The notes under the pieces were generated by a model. It searched no databases. It was not told where the DNA came from and saw only the letters and a list, made by a program, of their open reading frames with translations. A stretch of 64,000 bases of DNA, from NCBI RefSeq assembly GCF_902506505.1, contig NZ_LR733406.1, positions 4,028,693 through 4,092,692 on the forward strand, in the 5' to 3' direction. Shown here one piece after another: positions 44,248 through 52,957 of the stretch (position 1 is its first letter; every line of letters starts with the position of its first letter). The stretch is from Pseudomonas sp. 8AS. Its GTDB lineage: Bacteria > Pseudomonadota > Gammaproteobacteria > Pseudomonadales > Pseudomonadaceae. Made by a program: the position numbers and the translations under genes.

Positions 44248-45994
44248 TGTCGTACCAGTCCTTGTCGTCCTTGACCACGAGGATGTCTTCCATGATCAGG
44301 TACTGCAGGTCCGAGCCGTAGAACATGTTCAGCGCATCGGTCGGCGAGCAGATCATCGGCTCGCCCCGGCGGTTGAGCGAGGTGTTCAGCGACACGCCGT
44401 TGCCGGTCAGCTTTTCCAGCTCGAGCATCAGGTCGTACCAGCGCGGATTGAAGCGGCGCTCCAGCACCTGGGCGCGCGAGGTGCCGTCCTCGTGCACCAC
44501 TTCGCCTACGCGCTCCTTCCACTCCTCGTTGACCTCGAAGGTGAAGGTCATGAACGGGCTCGGATGGTCGACCTTGAGCATCTGCGGCGCCACGGTGTCG
44601 AGCATCGACGGGCAGAAGGGTCTCCAGCGCTCGCGGAACTTGATCTGCTCGTTGATGCGGTCGGCCACGCCCGGCACGCTCGGGCAACCGATGATCGAGC
44701 GGCCACCGAGGGCGCGCGGGCCGAACTCCATGCGCCCCTGGAACCAGGCCACGGGGTTGGCGTCGACCATGATCCTGGCGATGCGCTGCGCGGTGTTGTC
44801 GATGCGCTTGAACTTGGGCTTGCTCGGGTGGCGGGCGCAGGCGGCGATCACGTCTTCATTGGAGTAGGCCGGGCCGAGGTAGACATGCTCCATCTTCTCC
44901 ACCGGCACGCCGCGCTGGTGCGAGACGTAGGCGGCGGCGCCCACCGCGGTGCCGGCATCGCCGGCAGCCGGCTGAACGAACAGCTCTTTCACATCGTCCC
45001 TGGCGATAATCTTCTGGTTCAGCTTGACGTTCAGCGCGCAGCCGCCGGCGAAGGCGATCTTGCCGGTTTCCTTGAGGATGTCGCCGAGGTAGTACTCCAT
45101 CATCTCCAGCGCCAGCTTCTCGAACAGCGCCTGCATGCTGGCGGCGTAGTGGATGTAAGGATCGTCGGCGATGTCGCCCTGGCGCTTAGGCCCCAGCCAC
45201 TCGATCAGCTTGGGCGAGAAGTAGTAGCCCTTGCCGTTTTCCTTGTAGCGGCGGAAGCCGATGACGTTGGCGTAGTCGGTGTTGATGATCAGCTCGCCGT
45301 TCTCGAACTTGGCCAGGCGCGAGAAGTCGTACTTGGCCGCGTCGCCGTAGGGCGCCATGCCCATGACCTTGAACTCGCCGTCGAGCATCTCGAAGCCGAG
45401 GAACTCGGTGATCGCGCCGTACAGGCCGCCGAGCGAATCCGGATCGTAGAATTCCTTGATCTTGTGGATCTTGCCGTTCTCGCCGTAGCCGAAGAAGGTG
45501 GTGGCGTATTCGCCCTTGCCGTCGATGCCGAGGATCGCGGTCTTCTCGGTGAAGCCCGAGCAGTGGTAGGCACTGGAGGCGTGGGCCAGGTGGTGCTCGA
45601 CCGGCTCGATCTTGACCTTCTTCAGGTCGAAGCCCAACTGCTCCAGGCACCACTGGATCTTCTTGTGGTAGCGCTTGTAGCGGCGGTTGCCCATCAGGAT
45701 GGCGTCGAGGGCACGGTCCGGCGCGTACCAGTAGCGCTTGGCGTACTGCCAGCGGGCCTTCTCGAAGATGCTGATCGGCGCGAAGGGGATGGCTACCACG
45801 TCGACGTCCGCCGGCTTGATCCCGGCCTGTTCCAGGCAGAACTTGGCCGACTCGTAGGGCATGCGGTTCTTCGCGTGCTTGTCGCGCACGAAGCGCTCTT
45901 CTTCCACCGCCGCGATCAGCTTGCCGTCGATATAGAGTGCGGCGGACGGATCGTGACTGAGTGCGCCGGACAGGCCGAGAATGGTCAATGCCAC
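44237..45994 (-). CDS. LPS core carbamoyltransferase (NodU family)
   Basis: A 585-residue carbamoyltransferase of the NodU/HypF-like TobZ family. Carbamoyl groups are known on heptose II of the Pseudomonas core, and PA5005 is the expected homologue. The N-terminal domain has ILGLSGALSHDPSAALYIDG and the metal-binding motif VEHHLAHASSAYHCSGF near 128-144; the C-terminal domain shows FQGRMEFGPRALGGRSIIG and NTSLNRRGEPM. Length fits the family. Base use is like neighbours. It follows the double-kinase gene by 12 bases and precedes a GT2 gene in the core operon. Confidence 0.9.
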   Translation of the reverse strand: MALTILGLSGALSHDPSAALYIDGKLIAAVEEERFVRDKHAKNRMPYESAKFCLEQAGIKPADVDVVAIPFAPISIFEKARWQYAKRYWYAPDRALDAILMGNRRYKRYHKKIQWCLEQLGFDLKKVKIEPVEHHLAHASSAYHCSGFTEKTAILGIDGKGEYATTFFGYGENGKIHKIKEFYDPDSLGGLYGAITEFLGFEMLDGEFKVMGMAPYGDAAKYDFSRLAKFENGELIINTDYANVIGFRRYKENGKGYYFSPKLIEWLGPKRQGDIADDPYIHYAASMQALFEKLALEMMEYYLGDILKETGKIAFAGGCALNVKLNQKIIARDDVKELFVQPAAGDAGTAVGAAAYVSHQRGVPVEKMEHVYLGPAYSNEDVIAACARHPSKPKFKRIDNTAQRIARIMVDANPVAWFQGRMEFGPRALGGRSIIGCPSVPGVADRINEQIKFRERWRPFCPSMLDTVAPQMLKVDHPSPFMTFTFEVNEEWKERVGEVVHEDGTSRAQVLERRFNPRWYDLMLELEKLTGNGVSLNTSLNRRGEPMICSPTDALNMFYGSDLQYLIMEDILVVKDDKDWYDNVG

Positions 45995-46006
45995 AGGTAA
46001 AAGCCT

Positions 46007-47452
46007 CTAGTTCGGGCAGGTGCCGGGCACCTGCGGTAAACGTTGGTCGAGCAGCTTGCACAGCTGTGAGTCAGCTGGCCAGTTGCGCAGAAAACGGGCG
46101 CGGTCGCGGGCATAGGCCCGGGCGAAGCTGCGCGCACTGCGATGCTGTTGCATGGCGTCGAGGTCGATCAGCGACCAGTTGCCCAATGCCTCATCCCAAA
46201 ACAGATTGCTGCCCTTGAAGTCCCCATGGCTGATGCGTTCGCGCAGCAAGGCGGCGAACAGACGATCCAGCGCCAGCAGGTCAGCTTCCGGGGGCGATCC
46301 TTCGTGGAACGCCTTAAAACGCGCGATTATATCCTGCCCGCCGCAGTATTCGGTAATCAGGTAGGCACGCCCGCGCAGCCAGCACCAGCGCCGCTCGATC
46401 ACCGCCAGAGGCCGCGGCGTGGCGATCCCCAGCAGCAGCAGGCGGTTGCCCTCGACCCAGCTGTGCCAGGCACGACTGGGTCGCCAGAACCGCTTGAGCC
46501 AGTGGCTGAAGCCCTTGATGTTGTAGCGTTTGGCGACGACATCCCGCGTCGCCAGCGGCAGGCGCGCCACCGTGGCCGTGCCGCCCTGTTTGAGTCCTTG
46601 CCCGCCATCCAGCGCCTGATCCGGCGCAGCCAGCAGGGGCTCGAGCTCGGCGGCGCAGTCACGCCGCACCACCCGCAGACCGAAGGCGCCGATCCGCGCA
46701 CTGAACAGACTGCAATCACGCGCCACCTTGCTCAGGTAATCCCGCAGCCGCCAGTGGCGCGCCTTGGCGATGGCCGCCTGCAGCGCCTCCAAAGGCAAGG
46801 CATGTTCGCCGTTCACCAGCAGATAGTGAATCAGCAGTTCCTCCAGATGAGCATCCAGCTCGGACGGCAACTGGGCGAAGAACAGCCCGAGGTTTTCCAA
46901 TACCCGCGCCTGCGCCAGGGGCTGCCCGGGCGTCTCGGCCAGCACGCCACCACCGTCGATCACCCACAGGCGCTCGCCTTCGACCAGCAGGTTGTCCAGG
47001 TGCAGATCCGCCTGATACAGGCCTCGGCCATGCAGTCGGGCAATCACCCCCAGGGCCTGCGTCAGCACGGCCTCCTGGCCCGCCGACAGCCACGGCTCAT
47101 GCGCCACGTCACGCCAGGCATCCCACAGGCTGTGGGCCTGCTCGATGTACTCGAAGAGCAACCAGCCACCCTGCCCCTCGACAAAGCCCTGCGCCAGCAA
47201 CGCGGGCGTATCCAGGCCCTGCTCGGCCAGCAGGCGGGCACCGGCCAGCTCACGCTGGAAATGTCGCGCCGCCTTCCTGCCAACCAGCAGCTTGGCCAGC
47301 ACGGCACGGCCTTGCCAGCGGGCCAGGCCGACATAGCGCTGAGCGGGTAGCACCCGCAACAGGTTCTGCAACAGCAACGGCTCGCCAGCCAACTCCAGAG
47401 CCACCGGCAACACCGGCTCGCGACCTGCTGCAGCCAACTGATCCAGGCGCAT
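46007..47452 (-). CDS. Tandem two-domain LPS kinase
   Basis: A 481-residue protein made of two kinase-like domains in a row. Domain 1 has Lys54 (VLAKLLVG), a catalytic loop YQADLHLDNLL with Asp149, and metal Asp166 (WVIDGGG). Domain 2 has Lys308 (VVAKRYNIKG), the loop SHGDFKGSNLFW with Asp411, and Asp430 (LIDLDAM). Both sets of catalytic residues look intact. It matches PA5006 in position. It overlaps the InaA-like gene by one base (TGATG). A role in phosphorylating core heptoses is likely from context but not proven for either domain. Confidence 0.82.
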   Translation of the reverse strand: MRLDQLAAAGREPVLPVALELAGEPLLLQNLLRVLPAQRYVGLARWQGRAVLAKLLVGRKAARHFQRELAGARLLAEQGLDTPALLAQGFVEGQGGWLLFEYIEQAHSLWDAWRDVAHEPWLSAGQEAVLTQALGVIARLHGRGLYQADLHLDNLLVEGERLWVIDGGGVLAETPGQPLAQARVLENLGLFFAQLPSELDAHLEELLIHYLLVNGEHALPLEALQAAIAKARHWRLRDYLSKVARDCSLFSARIGAFGLRVVRRDCAAELEPLLAAPDQALDGGQGLKQGGTATVARLPLATRDVVAKRYNIKGFSHWLKRFWRPSRAWHSWVEGNRLLLLGIATPRPLAVIERRWCWLRGRAYLITEYCGGQDIIARFKAFHEGSPPEADLLALDRLFAALLRERISHGDFKGSNLFWDEALGNWSLIDLDAMQQHRSARSFARAYARDRARFLRNWPADSQLCKLLDQRLPQVPGTCPN

Positions 47453-48195
47453 CAACGTGCGTCCTTCTGCCGACGTCGCGCACTCAGGCGCTGCCACCAG
47501 GTGTCCACCCGGGCGCCATCGCCCAGATAGCCCAGCAGGAACTGGCGAATATCGCTTTCCCCCCAGACACTGGCGCGGCGCAGCAAGGGCTCCAGATCCT
47601 TGATCCGGTCACGCCGCCCCAGCAACAATGGACGGGTCTTCTCTAGGTCGATCAACTGCGCCTCAAAGCCCGCGGCCGCTTCGCGCAGAAAAATGTGCTT
47701 CGGGTAGAAGCAGCCATGCATCTGCCCCGCAGCGTGCAGCGTACGGGCCAGGGCGCCGCACGCGTGCAGGATGGCCATCTGCCGTTGCGCAGCCAGCGCC
47801 GACCACTGCGGCAGGTACGACTCCAGATCACGCCAGCCATCCAGAGCACGAGTCAGCAGGATGGCCCGGGATTCTCCCGGCACCCGCCGCTGGGCAAAGA
47901 AGGCCGCCTGCAGCGCCGGAATGTGTAGCCGCTGATAACGACAGACATTGCGAAACTCGCGGGCAAAGGTCGGCTCACCCAGAGGGTGCAGCAGGCTGCG
48001 GGTCAAGTGGTTGTTTTGCCGCTTGAGGTAATAGGCCTGCTCGCCCAGTTCCAGGCGGCACACACTGCTCCAACCGCCGCGCTCGGTGTTGGGTACGTCA
48101 ACGGCATCCAGCTGCAGCGCCCACAGCGCATCGAAGCTGGCCAAGCCATGCTGCTCAAGCAGCTGGCGATCTGCCGCCGCGATAAAGTCGCTCAT
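47452..48195 (-). CDS. InaA-like kinase-fold protein
   Basis: A 247-residue member of the LPS kinase/InaA family. It has VCRLELGEQAYYLKRQ with the probable ATP-binding Lys and a loop MHGCFYPKHIFLR in which Cys stands where the catalytic Asp of WaaP-type kinases lies; the metal-binding Asp is kept in QLIDLEKTRP. HGC loops of this kind are, as I recall, normal for the InaA subgroup. It overlaps both neighbours (ATGA with the upstream kinase, TGATG with the double kinase), so it is part of the core operon. Its target is unknown. Confidence 0.82.
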   Translation of the reverse strand: MSDFIAAADRQLLEQHGLASFDALWALQLDAVDVPNTERGGWSSVCRLELGEQAYYLKRQNNHLTRSLLHPLGEPTFAREFRNVCRYQRLHIPALQAAFFAQRRVPGESRAILLTRALDGWRDLESYLPQWSALAAQRQMAILHACGALARTLHAAGQMHGCFYPKHIFLREAAAGFEAQLIDLEKTRPLLLGRRDRIKDLEPLLRRASVWGESDIRQFLLGYLGDGARVDTWWQRLSARRRQKDAR

Positions 48196-48929
48196 TCACG
48201 CCCCTCGAAGAATCTCACGATCTTGGCTACCTGGCGCTTGTCCGCCGCGCTCAGGCGCTCGGCACCGCGGTACTGCAGATAAAAGCGCAGGCGCTGCGTG
48301 CGCGACAGCACCTTGCTGGCCACCTTGTCCAGGCAGGCCAGGTCCTTGACGATGCGGTAGCGCAGCAAAGGCCCCCACCAGAAACTGCCCGAGGGGCAGT
48401 CGATAAAGAACAGCTCGGCGTGCGGATTGACCAGCAGATTGCGCCACTTCAGATCGTTATGGGTGAAGTGGTGGTCATGCAGGGTACGCGTGGCACGGGC
48501 AAGCTGGCGGCTGACCGTATCCACCCAGGCGACATCCTGCAGCCGTTGATCGCCACGCTGCGCCAGCAGGGCGAGATCCTCGGTCTGTTCCAGCTCCCGG
48601 GTAATCAGTGCGCCGCGGGCGAAGGCACCGCCGCGGCGCTCCAGACCGTAGGCCATGATTGAGGCGGTGGGAATGCCCCAGCTGGCAAAATGCTTGAGGT
48701 TCTGCCACTCGGCCTTGACCCGCGGCCGGCCGACCCAGCGCCGCAAGCCCTTGCCCGCGCCCCAGTAGCGTTTGACGTAATAGCGCACACCCTCGTGCTC
48801 GATGCGAATCACCTCGGACAGCGGATCGCGCGTCAGGCGCTCGCCCTGCAGGGCAAACACCACGTCGAGGCTGGCGAAACTGGCGGCCAGCGTTGCTGGC
48901 AGGTCGCCGGCCGTACGCCACGCACTCAT
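48192..48929 (-). CDS. LPS core kinase (Kdo/WaaP family)
   Basis: A 245-residue kinase-like protein corresponding to PA5008 of P. aeruginosa. The ATP-binding region includes VRYYVKRYWGAGKGLRR (Lys53 probable), the catalytic loop is THNDLKWRNLLV with Asp159, and the metal site is FFIDCPSG with Asp177, so all key residues are present. It lies between waaP and the InaA-like gene with four-base overlaps at both ends. By analogy with the known core it should phosphorylate an inner-core heptose; the exact position is not deducible. Confidence 0.85.
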   Translation of the reverse strand: MSAWRTAGDLPATLAASFASLDVVFALQGERLTRDPLSEVIRIEHEGVRYYVKRYWGAGKGLRRWVGRPRVKAEWQNLKHFASWGIPTASIMAYGLERRGGAFARGALITRELEQTEDLALLAQRGDQRLQDVAWVDTVSRQLARATRTLHDHHFTHNDLKWRNLLVNPHAELFFIDCPSGSFWWGPLLRYRIVKDLACLDKVASKVLSRTQRLRFYLQYRGAERLSAADKRQVAKIVRFFEGRE

Positions 48930-49741
48930 GAGCCGGCCCCCGGCGCATATTTGCGCTGGTAACGCAGCATGAGCCTGGCCGCCTTGCGCTCCAGCCAGGC
49001 CAGCAGCCGGGCTTCGTCGCGCAGGATGTCGCGCAGCGGTTTGTCGAAATAGGTGCGCAAAAAGCGCAGCTTGTCGCGGCGGGTCAGGCCGATGTCCAGC
49101 GCAGAGAAGTACAGCGCGGCCAGGTCCTTGTCGCGCCAGCGCCGCGGGGTGGCGGCGCGGGTCTGGGCACGGTGCAGGTCGATCACCGACAGGCGGAAAT
49201 CGTCCGCCGTCACCGGCTTGTCGGTGTGCAGCAGGAAGTGGCAGATGTAGCAGTCGCGGTGGTTGACCCCGGCGCGGTGCATGGTGCCGACCATCCGCGC
49301 CACCTCGGCGATCAGCGCGCGCTTAAGGCGCGGCTCGGGCGGCTGCTGGGCCCAGTTGAGGCTGAGCTGCTCCAGATCGGTGGTCGGCGCCAGTTCCTCG
49401 GTGACGATGAAGGAATGCTGCGTCGCCGGGTTGGCGCCGCGCTCGCCATAGGCGACGGCGGTCATGGTAGCCACGCCGACCTCGGTCAGGCGCTGGATCG
49501 CCCGCCACTCCTGGGCCGCGCCGAGCACCGGCAGCTTGGCGGTGAGCAGGTTCTTGGCGATCTCGCCCCAGCCGATGCCGCGGTGGATCTTGACGAAGTA
49601 GCCGCGCCCGGCGACTTCGGTGCGCAGGGTGCGACGGCCTTCCAGCTCGCGGTAGACCTTGCCCTGCAGGGCCTCGACCGCGGCGAAGGCGTCCTGGCCG
49701 GCCCACAGGCTCTTGAACGGTTCGGTGAGAATCAGCTGCAT
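48926..49741 (-). CDS. waaP: LPS core heptose(I) kinase WaaP
   Basis: WaaP phosphorylates heptose I of the inner core; in P. aeruginosa it is essential and is also reported to be a tyrosine kinase. The 271-residue product shows ATP-binding Lys51 (GYFVKIHRGIGWGEIAKN), the loop NHRDCYICHFLL with Asp163, the same number as the catalytic Asp known for the family, and metal Asp188 (LSVIDLHRAQ). Its start overlaps the end of waaG by ten bases. Frame extension upstream is antisense-free but within waaG and not used. Confidence 0.95.
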   Translation of the reverse strand: MQLILTEPFKSLWAGQDAFAAVEALQGKVYRELEGRRTLRTEVAGRGYFVKIHRGIGWGEIAKNLLTAKLPVLGAAQEWRAIQRLTEVGVATMTAVAYGERGANPATQHSFIVTEELAPTTDLEQLSLNWAQQPPEPRLKRALIAEVARMVGTMHRAGVNHRDCYICHFLLHTDKPVTADDFRLSVIDLHRAQTRAATPRRWRDKDLAALYFSALDIGLTRRDKLRFLRTYFDKPLRDILRDEARLLAWLERKAARLMLRYQRKYAPGAGS

Positions 49742-50859
49742 GCCCGCTCCGCCAGAATCACATCGGCCGCATGCTGCGGCATGGAGTACAGATCCGCCGT
49801 GTCGGCGAAGGCCAGGCCGTTGGCGCCCCAGCGGGCGCGGCCGGCGTCGTCGGCCAGCATGTCGGCCAGGGTGCGGTTGAGCTGCGCCTGGTCGAAGGGA
49901 CTGGCCAGCACCCGACCGGCATCGGCCTCGGCGATGTAGTGGGCATAGCCGCACACGTCGGTGACCAGCACCGGCAGGCCGGAGACCAGCGCCTCCAGCA
50001 GCACGGTGCCGGTGTTCTCGTTGTAGGCCGGGTGGATCAGCAGGTCGGCGCCGAGCAGGAAGCGCGGGATGTCGCTGCGCCCCTTGAGGATCTGCACCTG
50101 CTCGGACACGCCGAGGGCCTTGGCCTGCAGCTGGAACGAACGCGGGTCGTCCTGGCCGATGGCGATCAGGCGGGTGCGCTGTTTCAGCTCGCGCGGCAGG
50201 GCGGCCAGGGCCTTGAGGCTGCGGTCCAGCCCCTTGGTCTTGAAGCCGGAGCCGATCTGCACCAGCAGCAGGTCGTCATCCGCCAGGTTGAACTCGCGGC
50301 GGAATTCGGCACGAATCTCGGCCGCGTTGGCCGGTGCGCGGCGGTCCTGGGCGATGCCCGGCGGCAACAGGTGAAAGCGCGCGGCCGGGGTCTGGTAATG
50401 CTTCACGAACAGCGGCTGCTGCACCTCGGAGATCATCAGGATCTCGGTCTTCGACTCCGGCGCAAACACCGCGCGCTCGTAGTCGGCAAAATGCTTGTAG
50501 CGGCCCCAGCGCTTGTAGATCGGGTTGCGCAGGGTCTGCGCCTTGTCCTCGTAGCAGCCGTCGGCGGCGTAGTAGACGTCCAGCCCCGGCATCTTGTTGA
50601 AGCCGATCAGTCGGTCCACCGGGTCGCGGGCCAGGTCGGCCGCCAGCCAGGCGCTGAACTTCTCGTTGCGGTGGTGGTTGAACAGCGCCTTGATCGGCGC
50701 CACCCGCACGTCGAATCCGGCGGGCACCTCGCCCTCCCAGATCGGCGTGTAGACGCGGATGGCATGGCCGCGCGCCCGGCACTCCAGGGCGATGCGCAGG
50801 AAGTCGCGCTGCAGGCCGCCGAATGGGAAGTATTTGTAGAGCACGAACGCCAGCTGCAT
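49732..50859 (-). CDS. waaG: LPS core glycosyltransferase WaaG
   Basis: WaaG is a GT4 enzyme that adds the first outer-core sugar to heptose II (a galactosamine residue in P. aeruginosa, glucose in E. coli). The 375-residue product begins MQLAFVLYKYFPFGGLQRDF, with the membrane-interacting N-terminal segment, and has a donor domain with LVQIGSGFKTKGLDRSLKAL and the EX7E region HPAYNENTGTVLLEALVSGL. Length agrees. It starts in TGATG overlap with the waaC stop and overlaps waaP at its 3' end. Confidence 0.95.
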   Translation of the reverse strand: MQLAFVLYKYFPFGGLQRDFLRIALECRARGHAIRVYTPIWEGEVPAGFDVRVAPIKALFNHHRNEKFSAWLAADLARDPVDRLIGFNKMPGLDVYYAADGCYEDKAQTLRNPIYKRWGRYKHFADYERAVFAPESKTEILMISEVQQPLFVKHYQTPAARFHLLPPGIAQDRRAPANAAEIRAEFRREFNLADDDLLLVQIGSGFKTKGLDRSLKALAALPRELKQRTRLIAIGQDDPRSFQLQAKALGVSEQVQILKGRSDIPRFLLGADLLIHPAYNENTGTVLLEALVSGLPVLVTDVCGYAHYIAEADAGRVLASPFDQAQLNRTLADMLADDAGRARWGANGLAFADTADLYSMPQHAADVILAERACS

Positions 50860-51863
50860 CACACCGCCTCCTGTTGCGCCAGAAGCAGGGCATTCAGCTC
50901 GTTGCCCACCCGCTCGGCACCCAGGCCGTCGAAGCAGGGCTTGTGCCGGTCGCCACTGCCAGAATCCGGCCCGCTGGCGCACAGGTGCACCTGGCCGCGA
51001 CCGTAGGCGCCCACGCGCCCGGGCAGGGTCGGGCCGTACAGCGAGATGCACGGCACATCCAGCGCCGCCGCCAGATGACCGAGGCCGGTATCCACCGCCA
51101 CGCAGGCCGTGGCGCCGGCGATTACCTTGGCCACCCCGGCCAGGTTCAACCTGGGCAACACGGAGGCGCCGTCGATGCCGGCTGCGATGCGCTCGGCGCG
51201 AGCCTTCTCCGCCTCGTTGCCCCAGGGCAGGCGGATCACCCAGCCCTGCCCGGCCATGCGCTGGGCCAGGGCTCGCCAGTCGGCCTCCGGCCAGTGCTTG
51301 CTGGCCCAGGTGGTGCCATGCAGGAACAGCAGGTAGGGCTGCGGGCCGGGCGCGGCCATGGCCGCGCGGTCCAGGCCGTAGTCGCCGAGCCCCTCGGGCA
51401 ATGCGTAACCCAATGCCTGGGCAAATAGCTGGCGGGTGCGCTCCAGGGCGTGCTGGTCCTTGGCCACCGGGTACTGGCGGTCGTAGAAGCGACAGGCGAT
51501 CGGCTCGCGCGCCGAGTCGCGGTCCAGGCCGGCCACCGGCGCCTTGACGTAGCGGGTCAGCCAGGCGCTCTTCAGCAGGCCCTGGGCGTCGAGCACCAGG
51601 TCGTAGTCGGTCTCGCCCAGGCGCGCCTTGAAGCGGCGCCAGTCGCCGTTCTTCAGGGTCTGCCAGAGGTTCTTGCGCCAGCGGCGGATCGCCACCGGAA
51701 TCACCTGGGCCACGGCCGGGTGCCAGGCCGGAATCTCGGCGAAGCCCTCCTCGACCACCCAGTCGAACTGGATGCCGGGGATGGCGCGCGCGGCATCGGT
51801 GAGCGCCGGCAGGGTGTGGATCACGTCGCCGAGGGAAGACGTTTTAATCAGCAGTACCCGCAA
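50859..51863 (-). CDS. waaC: LPS heptosyltransferase I
   Basis: WaaC transfers the first L-glycero-D-manno-heptose from ADP-heptose to Kdo. The 334-residue GT9 enzyme starts MRVLLIKTSSLGDVIHTLPAL, with the conserved acceptor-site Asp, and has the ADP-heptose region LLFLHGTTWASKHWPEADW and VAVDTGLGHLAAALDVPCIS. The start codon is TTG, one base after the waaF stop, with GAGG nine bases upstream; no ATG is close. It overlaps waaG by one base in TGATG. Confidence 0.95.
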   Translation of the reverse strand: MRVLLIKTSSLGDVIHTLPALTDAARAIPGIQFDWVVEEGFAEIPAWHPAVAQVIPVAIRRWRKNLWQTLKNGDWRRFKARLGETDYDLVLDAQGLLKSAWLTRYVKAPVAGLDRDSAREPIACRFYDRQYPVAKDQHALERTRQLFAQALGYALPEGLGDYGLDRAAMAAPGPQPYLLFLHGTTWASKHWPEADWRALAQRMAGQGWVIRLPWGNEAEKARAERIAAGIDGASVLPRLNLAGVAKVIAGATACVAVDTGLGHLAAALDVPCISLYGPTLPGRVGAYGRGQVHLCASGPDSGSGDRHKPCFDGLGAERVGNELNALLLAQQEAV

Positions 51864-51864
51864 A

Positions 51865-52899
51865 CTATTCGACCTCGACCGGATCGGCGACCAGGCGATC
51901 CAGCGCCTCGATCACCGGGCGCGGCTTGAGTTCGCGCAGGCAGTTGTAGTGGCCGAAGCGGCAGGTGCGCTCGAAGCACGGGCTGCAGTCCAGGCCCAGG
52001 CGGACGATCTCCACCTGGTCGGCCAGCGGCGGGGTGAACTGCGCCGAGGTGGAGCCGTAGACGCCCACCAGCGGACGATTCAGCGCGGCGGCCACGTGCA
52101 TCAGGCCGGAGTCGTTGGAGACCACGGCGCCGGCAGCGGACATCAGGTCGATGGCCTCGGCCAGCGAGGTCTCACCGGCCAGGTTGACCACTTCCTCGCG
52201 CAGGCCGGGAATCAGGCGATTGCGGATGTCTTCGCCGACGGCATGGTCGTTCTTCGAGCCGAACAGCCACGCCTGCCAGCCCGCGCGGATCTTCACTTCG
52301 GCGACCTTGGCGTAGTGCTCGGCCGGCCAGCGCTTGGCCTCGCCGAACTCGGCGCCGGGGCACAGCGCCAGCACCGGGCGGTCCAGACTCAGAGCGAACT
52401 TGGCCAGGGCCGCGCTGCGGCTGGCTTCATCGATCTGCAGGCGCGGCTGCGGATAGGGCTTGGGAATCTCGACGCCGTCTTCATAGGCCAGCGCCATAAA
52501 GCGCTCGATCATCAGCGGGTAGCGTTCCTTGTCCAGCGTGCGGATGTCGTTGAGCAGGCCGTAGCGCATCTCGCCCTTCCAGCCGGTACGCAGCGGAATG
52601 TCGGCGAAGAACGGCACCAGGGCGGATTTCAGCGAGTTGGGCAGCAGGATCGCCTGATCGTACTGGCCGGCCAGGGACTTGCCGATGCGCCTGCGGCTGG
52701 CGATGTCCAGCACGCCGTGGCCGAGCGGGAAGCTCAGCGCCGCGCGCACCTCGGGCATGCGCTCGAGGATCGGCCGGCTCCACTCGGGGGCCAGCACGTC
52801 GATCTCGCAGTCGGGGTGACGCTGCTTGAGGCAGACGAACAGGGTCTGCGCCATCACCATGTCGCCTACCCAGCTGGGCCCAACGATCAGTATTTTCAT
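51865..52899 (-). CDS. waaF: LPS heptosyltransferase II
   Basis: WaaF adds the second heptose of the inner core. The 344-residue GT9 enzyme begins MKILIVGPSWVGDMVMAQTL, has LALCPGAEFGEAKRWPAEHY in the nucleotide-binding domain, VVSNDSGLMHVAAALNRPLV and the Cys-rich C-terminal segment LDCSPCFERTCRFGHYNC. It is the first gene of the minus-strand core operon. Its start lies about 11 bases after a terminator hairpin that follows ilvE, with only a weak GGAA as ribosome site. Confidence 0.96.
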   Translation of the reverse strand: MKILIVGPSWVGDMVMAQTLFVCLKQRHPDCEIDVLAPEWSRPILERMPEVRAALSFPLGHGVLDIASRRRIGKSLAGQYDQAILLPNSLKSALVPFFADIPLRTGWKGEMRYGLLNDIRTLDKERYPLMIERFMALAYEDGVEIPKPYPQPRLQIDEASRSAALAKFALSLDRPVLALCPGAEFGEAKRWPAEHYAKVAEVKIRAGWQAWLFGSKNDHAVGEDIRNRLIPGLREEVVNLAGETSLAEAIDLMSAAGAVVSNDSGLMHVAAALNRPLVGVYGSTSAQFTPPLADQVEIVRLGLDCSPCFERTCRFGHYNCLRELKPRPVIEALDRLVADPVEVE

Positions 52900-52910
52900 G
52901 TCTATTCCAG

Positions 52911-52937
52911 AAACAACCAGGGAGGCTTGCGCCTCCC
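52911..52937 (-). terminator. Intrinsic terminator between ilvE and waaF
   Basis: On the minus strand a 7-bp stem GGGAGGC/GCCTCCC closed by a GCAA tetraloop is followed by TGGTTGTTT. It lies 20 bases after the ilvE stop and only about a dozen bases before the waaF start codon. Confidence 0.8.
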
Positions 52938-52957
52938 CGTCTGCCGTAGAGGGCGGG

